DNA from: Tatlockia sp.
GTDB taxonomy: Bacteria; Cyanobacteriota; Cyanobacteriia; Cyanobacteriales; Chroococcidiopsidaceae
Direction of reading: 5' to 3'
Length of the DNA stretch: 5,986 bases
Assembly: GCA_013698215.1 (NCBI GenBank)
Contig: JACCVJ010000103.1
Location: 1 to 5,986, forward strand
Shown: positions 1-4,170 of the stretch, one piece after another
Layout of the letters: the number at the start of each line of letters is the position of its first letter
Numbering within the stretch: position 1 is the first letter of the stretch
Translations under genes and position numbers: made by a program
Notes under the pieces: model-generated
Databases searched by the model: none
What the model saw: the letters and a program-made list of their open reading frames with translations, nothing else
What the model was told of the DNA's origin: nothing

Positions 1-16
1 ATGGTGTGTTGTGTGT

Positions 17-20
17 GGAG
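17..20 (+). promoter_or_regulatory. Ribosome binding site of glmM
   Basis: GGAG lies nine bases before the ATG at 30, in a TG-rich leader followed by TAAATAAAT. It supports the ATG at 30 as the start, since the ATG at base 1 is in the same reading phase as a stop at 25-27 and cannot be the gene start. Confidence 0.6.
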
Positions 21-29
21 TAAATAAAT

Positions 30-1481
30 ATGGTCGCGTCTCCCGTAGAAATCCAAAGTACGATTTCCCAAACATTGATTCGGGATTTTGATTTTTTTGC
101 AGGGAATAAACCCAGCTTAGTTCTTCCTAAATCTCCCTTATTTGGTACTGATGGCATCCGGGGACGAGTGGGAGATATCTTAGATGATTATTTAGCACTG
201 CACATAGGTTTTTGGGCCGGGCTAGTATTGCAACGCGCCACTAAATCCGGTGTGGTAATTGTCGGGCAAGATTCGCGCAACTCTAGCGACAGTCTGGCTG
301 CTTCGGTAACAGCAGGTTTAACAGCTTCTGGCTTAGAGGTTTGGAACTTAGGCTTAGTCCCAACTCCCTGTGTTGCCTATCTTACGGGTATTAGCGATGC
401 GAAAGGCGGAGTAATGATCTCGGCAAGTCATAATCCTCCCGAAGATAACGGCATTAAATTTTTTGGCGCTGGTGGGGCGAAGTTAACCGAAGCTTTGCAA
501 GACCAAATTGAAGCAGGGATTCGGGGACAAGGTATATTACCCATTGATAAAGCAACTAAAGGGCAGCACTACGATCGCCCAGAATTAATTAGAGATTATT
601 TAGAAAGTATCAAAAAACCATTCTCGCATAGCATCAATCTTCAGGGAATGCGAATTGTTTTAGATTTGGCTTGGGGTGCGGCAGTAGGTATTGCCCCAAC
701 AGTATTTACAGAAATGGGCGCGGACGTAATCTGCTTGCATGACAGAGCCGATGGAAATCGGATTAATGTTGATTGCGGCTCTACACATCTAGCTCCGGTG
801 CAAGCGGCGGTTTTACAACACAATGCTGACTTGGGTTTAGCTTTTGATGGCGATGCCGATCGCGTTTTAGCAGTAGACGATCGCGGTAATCCGATTAATG
901 GCGATTATATCCTTTATTTTTGGGGTAAGAGCTTGCAAGCGGCAAAACAATTACCCCAAAACTTAATTGTTTCTACCGTGATGGCTAACCTTGGCTTTGA
1001 ACGAGCTTGGGAAAAAGCAGGGGGCAAATTACTTCGTACCAGTGTAGGCGATCGCTACGTCCAAGCCCAAATGCAAGCAACAGGGGCAATGCTAGGGGGC
1101 GAGCAATCAGGACATATCCTTTGCCCCCATTACGGCGTTACGGGTGATGGCATCTCTACAGGCTTGCATTTAGCCGCTTTGGTTAAGCAGTCTGGCACGA
1201 GCTTATCTCAACTGGCTGCTCAAAGTTTTACTACCTACCCGCAGTTATTGGTCAATGTACGAGTCGAAAATCAGGAGCTACGGATGAATTGGAGCAATTG
1301 CGAAGTCTTGCAAAGCACCATTGCTAAAGCCGAAACAGCCATGGGAAACCAAGGGCGCATTCTAGTTCGAGCTTCGGGTACAGAACCTGTAATTCGGGTG
1401 ATGGTAGAAGCCGCCGATGCAAATTTAACTCAGCATTGGACAGAGCAGTTAGTTATCGCCGTACAAAAATACATTGCCTAA
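30..1481 (+). CDS. glmM: Phosphoglucosamine mutase (GlmM type)
   Basis: This 483-residue cytosolic enzyme converts glucosamine-6-phosphate to glucosamine-1-phosphate, feeding UDP-N-acetylglucosamine for peptidoglycan and lipopolysaccharide. All four alpha-D-phosphohexomutase signatures are visible: GTDGIRGRVG at residues 39-48; the phosphoserine loop SASHNP at 131-136, with Ser133 as the expected phosphorylated residue; the magnesium loop DGDADR at 273-278; the sugar-binding loop GGEQSGH at 356-362; and the phosphate-binding loop RASGTEP at 447-453. GEQSGH, as opposed to the GEMSGH usual in phosphomannomutases, favours GlmM. The protein is longer than the roughly 445 residues of E. coli GlmM, mainly through about 33 extra residues before GTDGIRG, an extension I recall as usual in cyanobacterial members. 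The ATG at 30 has GGAG at 17-20, nine bases upstream. The promoter lies outside the window. No residue looks damaged. A broader phosphomannomutase/phosphoglucomutase role is the only serious alternative. Confidence 0.93.
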   Translation: MVASPVEIQSTISQTLIRDFDFFAGNKPSLVLPKSPLFGTDGIRGRVGDILDDYLALHIGFWAGLVLQRATKSGVVIVGQDSRNSSDSLAASVTAGLTASGLEVWNLGLVPTPCVAYLTGISDAKGGVMISASHNPPEDNGIKFFGAGGAKLTEALQDQIEAGIRGQGILPIDKATKGQHYDRPELIRDYLESIKKPFSHSINLQGMRIVLDLAWGAAVGIAPTVFTEMGADVICLHDRADGNRINVDCGSTHLAPVQAAVLQHNADLGLAFDGDADRVLAVDDRGNPINGDYILYFWGKSLQAAKQLPQNLIVSTVMANLGFERAWEKAGGKLLRTSVGDRYVQAQMQATGAMLGGEQSGHILCPHYGVTGDGISTGLHLAALVKQSGTSLSQLAAQSFTTYPQLLVNVRVENQELRMNWSNCEVLQSTIAKAETAMGNQGRILVRASGTEPVIRVMVEAADANLTQHWTEQLVIAVQKYIA

Positions 1482-1489
1482 ATTAGCAT

Positions 1490-1516
1490 TGAGGCACACA
1501 AGTCTTGTGTGCCTCA
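1490..1516. terminator. Perfect inverted repeat, likely bidirectional terminator
   Basis: TGAGGCACACAAG (1490-1502) and CTTGTGTGCCTCA (1504-1516) are exact reverse complements around a single central T, so the transcript from either strand can form a GC-rich stem of about 11 pairs with a 3-base loop. It lies in the 41-bp gap between the stop codons of the convergent glmM and hydrolase genes, the expected place for a shared terminator. A U-tract does not follow directly on either strand. On the + strand the nearest T run is at 1528-1532, inside a second small inverted repeat (ATTAGC 1522-1527, GCTAAT 1533-1538) that overlaps the end of the hydrolase gene. Terminator function is inferred from position and stem strength. 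Confidence 0.7.
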
Positions 1517-1522
1517 CTAATA

Positions 1523-2875
1523 TTAGCTTTTTGCTAATTCTATAACTACTGGGCGATCGCTCACATCTATATCTAAGGTTTTTGGATAGGCTTGCTGGGA
1601 TGTCGAGTTAGGCGAAGCGTTTGGGATATAAATCGTTGCTTTGGCGATCGCAGTATTTAGTGTCAAGCTCACTTTTTGGCTAGACACGTTAATTGTCTGC
1701 TTAGTATTGACATTAAAGCTAGCAACTTCTTTCCACAAAATCAAATAAAATCTTCCATCCCGTTTCTGCAATAATGTGTGATGGATATTTTCGGTATTAC
1801 CCCCCAAAAAATAATCTAAAGCTCCGGGGGTGAAGGTCGAACCTGGATCTTTTAATAAGCCAATTAAGTTTTTCACCGCTACAAAGGCAGGCTTTTCTGA
1901 ACCGTCATCACGTAGCAGACCAAAGTTATTGTATAAAGAATTCGGATCGGGAGAAACGTTGATTAGCTCGTAAAGAAAAGTCCGACGAATCCCGTAATTA
2001 AACTGTTCTAGTAATAGACGAGGCGTGTACTTTGCCGAAACATCTTCCGGTACTCCTCTATGCCCGTCGTTCGTACTCACAACGTTGTGATAACCTGACT
2101 CTGTAGAGATAATTTGCCTAGAAACGCTGGCTTCTTTGGCATTTCGCACATTCCAATCTAGGCTACCGTAGCCGTCATCTCCCCAGCCACCATTTCCGGG
2201 ATTGCGCCCAGAAAAGTAGTTGTTCATAGTGCCATAGTCCTCATAAGCACTTAAATCGCCAATAGCATTATAGGCTCCTCCCCCAGAAAGCGGTGGCCCA
2301 TATACTTGCACGTTCTGTGTCACAGAGTCGTTCTTGATGGCTGTGTATAATTGCTGTTGGTAATTACGCAAGTTATTTACCCAGTTGCCATCGCCACTCA
2401 GGTCGTACTCGTTTGTTCCTTGTACAGCTTCTACAACATTTGTACCGAGTTCCTTAACTAAACTTACTGCTGCTTGGGTCGTAATGGCACGGGGATCGCA
2501 AATTAGTGTGGAGCGAATACCCAAAGTTTCTAGTTCTTTTAGCCTATCCATATAGCCATTAAGATTGCGCGTAGCTCCATCACGAATATGGCGCACTCCC
2601 AATTGCTGCAATTTAGGTTTGATTAGCGAACTGTATTCTTGGTAATAAACCGATGAATCGTAGTACAAATGAGTATTGACACCAATAGAATCTACAAACT
2701 TATCAGCATTACGAGCATTTTCTGACGCTGCTTGTACCGATCGCATTGTGGCAACTAGCAATAGCAGGTTTAACCCTAATCCCATCAAGTTTTTGGTAGA
2801 GTCAATAAATTTTTTGCCCTTGAAACCTAATGCTATTGGCATTAATTTATTCTGGGGTATTTTACTTTCAATCAT
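1523..2875 (-). CDS. Exported clan GH-A-like glycoside hydrolase, substrate unknown
   Basis: This 450-residue protein is probably exported and resembles TIM-barrel glycoside hydrolases. The N-terminus has a long basic stretch (lysines at 5, 10, 19, 21, 22 and 28), a hydrophobic core at about 30-43 and a plausible signal peptidase I site after VQA (47-49). The predicted barrel runs from about 60 to 345 and opens with FVDSIGVNTHLYY (60-72) and LGVRHIRDG (92-100). GTNEYD (153-158) gives an Asn-Glu pair with Glu156 as likely acid/base, and STES (257-260) gives Glu259 as likely nucleophile, as in clan GH-A. Residues from about 350 look like a small beta-sandwich. The ATG at 2875 has AGAGG abutting it and AAAGG (2886-2890) ten bases upstream; Met12 is an alternative start without a clear ribosome site. 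The gene converges on glmM and diverges from sfsA, so it is probably monocistronic. The family is usually left as hypothetical or cellulase-like; I cannot assign a substrate, and loss of activity is possible. Confidence 0.72.
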   Translation of the reverse strand: MIESKIPQNKLMPIALGFKGKKFIDSTKNLMGLGLNLLLLVATMRSVQAASENARNADKFVDSIGVNTHLYYDSSVYYQEYSSLIKPKLQQLGVRHIRDGATRNLNGYMDRLKELETLGIRSTLICDPRAITTQAAVSLVKELGTNVVEAVQGTNEYDLSGDGNWVNNLRNYQQQLYTAIKNDSVTQNVQVYGPPLSGGGAYNAIGDLSAYEDYGTMNNYFSGRNPGNGGWGDDGYGSLDWNVRNAKEASVSRQIISTESGYHNVVSTNDGHRGVPEDVSAKYTPRLLLEQFNYGIRRTFLYELINVSPDPNSLYNNFGLLRDDGSEKPAFVAVKNLIGLLKDPGSTFTPGALDYFLGGNTENIHHTLLQKRDGRFYLILWKEVASFNVNTKQTINVSSQKVSLTLNTAIAKATIYIPNASPNSTSQQAYPKTLDIDVSDRPVVIELAKS

Positions 2876-3128
2876 CCTCTACACACCTTTAATTTTTGAA
2901 ATTAAACTCTATCTCAAATTAGAGAAAACTTCTAGAACTTTACACTGTCTAATAAATGTGCTTAACAAATTTACTGAGGGCAACTTAGGTAAAAAAAGTG
3001 CTTTTAGTAAAGAAAACTAGCGTTCTTTAGTTATAAAAGTAATAAACTAAGTAGCTTGTTACCTTTATTTACTCAAACCCAGAGAGGCAGTAGCTTTGTC
3101 CTATTCATGAAATCACAAACTATGATTA

Positions 3129-3140
3129 AAGTTAAGTAAA
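3129..3140 (+). repeat. 12-bp direct repeat, copy 1
   Basis: AAGTTAAGTAAA here recurs exactly at 3292-3303, 163 bp away in the same orientation. Both lie in the divergent intergenic region. The motif contains two TTAAG/TTAAGT-like steps and could be a regulator half-site pair, but the low complexity of this AT-rich DNA makes chance a real possibility. Confidence 0.4.
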
Positions 3141-3153
3141 TAAATTTTTAAAA

Positions 3154-3167
3154 GTAGTTTTAGCTAC
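3154..3167. promoter_or_regulatory. NtcA-box-like palindrome (GTA-N8-TAC)
   Basis: GTAGTTTTAGCTAC matches the cyanobacterial nitrogen regulator NtcA consensus GTA-N8-TAC, and the arms extend to GTAG/CTAC. A classical NtcA-activated promoter has TAN3T about 22-24 bases downstream. I do not find one at that spacing on either strand; the nearest on the minus strand is TAACTT (3129-3134), at 19. A chance match to the six fixed bases in a gap of this size is not rare, so this is only a candidate. Confidence 0.22.
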
Positions 3168-3291
3168 AATAACTTGGGTTAATGAGTTCACAATGATTGG
3201 TAACAAAAAGCTTTCCCTCGCTATTATAAATAAATGTAACGATGTAATTTTATAAACATTAACTCGACGTTTTTGTGAATGAACGCGACTT

Positions 3292-3303
3292 AAGTTAAGT
3301 AAA
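3292..3303 (+). repeat. 12-bp direct repeat, copy 2
   Basis: This is the second exact copy of AAGTTAAGTAAA. It is preceded by CTT, so the local sequence reads as a tandem of TTAAG units (3290-3299). It sits about 118 bp upstream of the sfsA start codon. Confidence 0.4.
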
Positions 3304-3353
3304 GATAATCGGCTTATTTTTACACTAAAAGTTTGATTATTGTAGAGATATTT

Positions 3354-3361
3354 GCGATCGC
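3354..3361. repeat. HIP1 octamer GCGATCGC (intergenic copy)
   Basis: This is the one intergenic copy of the cyanobacterial HIP1 palindrome in the window. Five more copies lie inside genes, at 1048-1055 (glmM), 1553-1560 and 1644-1651 (hydrolase), 3818-3825 (sfsA) and 5065-5072 (GGDEF-EAL gene). Their density supports a cyanobacterial origin for the whole window. Confidence 0.95.
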
Positions 3362-3383
3362 CTAGCCCAGAAAACGATAAAAT

Positions 3384-3420
3384 GTATAAAAATTATTAAA
3401 TCCCCTAGAGGGATTGAAAA
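3384..3420 (+). promoter_or_regulatory. sfsA leader with CRISPR-repeat-like stem holding the ribosome site
   Basis: The 37 bases ending directly before the sfsA ATG begin with GT, continue AT-rich, and finish with AAATCCC, CTAGA, then GGGATTGAAAA. ATCCC (3400-3404) and GGGAT (3410-3414) can pair around a five-base loop. The same block contains the apparent Shine-Dalgarno sequence GAGGGA (3408-3413), seven bases before the ATG, so pairing would partly hide it. The layout (AT-rich 5' part, CCC-N5-GGG stem, then an eight-base ATTGAAA-type tail) is that of many cyanobacterial CRISPR repeats, which usually end in GAAAC. Only one copy exists here, so it is not an array. Its role as the sfsA ribosome site is likely; any CRISPR relationship is unproven. 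Confidence 0.5.
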
Positions 3421-4164
3421 ATGGACGATTGGCTGTATAATTACCCGCCGCTTTATCCAGGAATTTTACTTAAAAGATACAAGCGATTTTTTGCAGACAT
3501 TGAGCTAAATACAGGAGAAATAATTACCGCCCATTGCCCAAATACTGGCTCAATGAGTGGAATTAGTACCCCCGGTAGCGCAGTGCAAGTATCTTACAGC
3601 AACAATCTTAAGCGCAAGCTACCCTATACGTGGGAGATGATTGAAGTATTTGAAAACCAACCAACTTGGGTAGGAGTCAATACCATGATGCCCAATCGCG
3701 TTGTTAAATTAGCACTAGAAAAATATTTGTTTCCCGAATTAGGCAACTACCAGCAAATTCGGTTTGAAGTTGCTTACGGACAAGATAAAAAAAGTAGAGT
3801 GGATTTTGTATTGAGTAGCGATCGCCCAATTTATATAGAAGTCAAAAGTACCACTTGGGCGCAGAAACAACTAGCCTTATTTCCTGATACCGAAACTACA
3901 CGCGGACAAAAGCACTTGAGAGAGCTTACGGCTTTGCTACCTCAAGCACGGGCAGTTATGTTGTATTTCATCAATCGCGGCGACTGTACCCAATTTGCCC
4001 CCGGAGATAGCGCCGATCCAATCTATGGTAAGTTGCTTAGAAGTGCGAAGTCCTTGGGTTTAGAAATTTTGCCCTGTCGATTTGAAATTTCACCTGAAGG
4101 TATACGTTATCTGGGTTTAGCTCCGGTTCATGACTTACTATTGCTCAAATCAGAGACAATATAA
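3421..4164 (+). CDS. sfsA: SfsA family protein (sugar fermentation stimulation homolog)
   Basis: This complete 247-residue protein is close to the usual 230-240 residues of SfsA. In E. coli SfsA was tied to maltose metabolism genes and reported to bind DNA; its biochemical role is still uncertain. The N-terminal part (about 1-85), with YPGILLKRYKRFFADIEL and HCPNTGSMSG (38-47), matches the OB-like half. The C-terminal part carries a PD-(D/E)XK nuclease-like core: Asp128 in SRVDFVL, then Glu140 and Lys142 in YIEVKSTT. The family signature FPDTETTRGQKHLREL follows at 154-169, where FPDA-VT-RG-KHL-EL is typical. All expected catalytic-type residues are present, so nuclease activity is plausible but inferred. 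The ATG at 3421 is set by GAGGGA seven bases upstream and fits the family start. The gene stands alone, with its own leader, and ends 6 bp from a convergent gene. Confidence 0.93.
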   Translation: MDDWLYNYPPLYPGILLKRYKRFFADIELNTGEIITAHCPNTGSMSGISTPGSAVQVSYSNNLKRKLPYTWEMIEVFENQPTWVGVNTMMPNRVVKLALEKYLFPELGNYQQIRFEVAYGQDKKSRVDFVLSSDRPIYIEVKSTTWAQKQLALFPDTETTRGQKHLRELTALLPQARAVMLYFINRGDCTQFAPGDSADPIYGKLLRSAKSLGLEILPCRFEISPEGIRYLGLAPVHDLLLLKSETI

Positions 4165-4170
4165 AACAAC

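Larger units (their letters stand above)
2876..3420. other. 545-bp AT-rich divergent intergenic region
   Basis: This gap lies between the start codons of the exported hydrolase (-) and sfsA (+) and is about 29% GC by hand count, well below the genes. It must hold both promoters, but no convincing -35/-10 pair stands out for either. The best -10-like match for sfsA is TATAAA at 3385-3390, without a recognisable -35. The gap contains a 12-bp direct repeat, a GTA-N8-TAC palindrome, one HIP1 site and a CRISPR-repeat-like segment at the sfsA start, each listed separately. I see no tRNA, no transposase remnant and no convincing small gene. It is long for a compact bacterial gap, so an untranslated leader or a small RNA could be here, though nothing in the sequence proves it. 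Confidence 0.6.

Noticed and set aside
641..823. 60-codon open frame on the minus strand inside glmM
   Set aside because: It lies fully opposite a well-conserved glmM segment and reads as a low-complexity antisense shadow.
2676..3020. Open frame of 114 codons on the + strand
   Set aside because: Its first 200 bases are antisense to the hydrolase signal-peptide region and the rest runs through AT-rich intergenic DNA. It has no ribosome site and no recognisable domain.
3027..3050. Inverted repeat TTAGTT / AACTAA in the gap
   Set aside because: The stem is only six A-T-rich pairs with a long loop, too weak to call a structure or terminator.
3193..3255. 20-codon open frame (MIGNKKLSLAIINKCNDVIL)
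   Set aside because: It has no convincing Shine-Dalgarno sequence and no resemblance to a known leader peptide, and frames this short are expected by chance in AT-rich DNA.
3378..3390. sfsA promoter with TAAAAT (3378-3383) or TATAAA (3385-3390) as -10
   Set aside because: No -35 element is seen at 16-19 bases upstream of either, so I mention it only in the intergenic entry and do not call a promoter.
3384..3420. CRISPR array
   Set aside because: Only one repeat-like unit is present; no second copy of GGGATTGAAA or its complement occurs in the window, so no array can be called.
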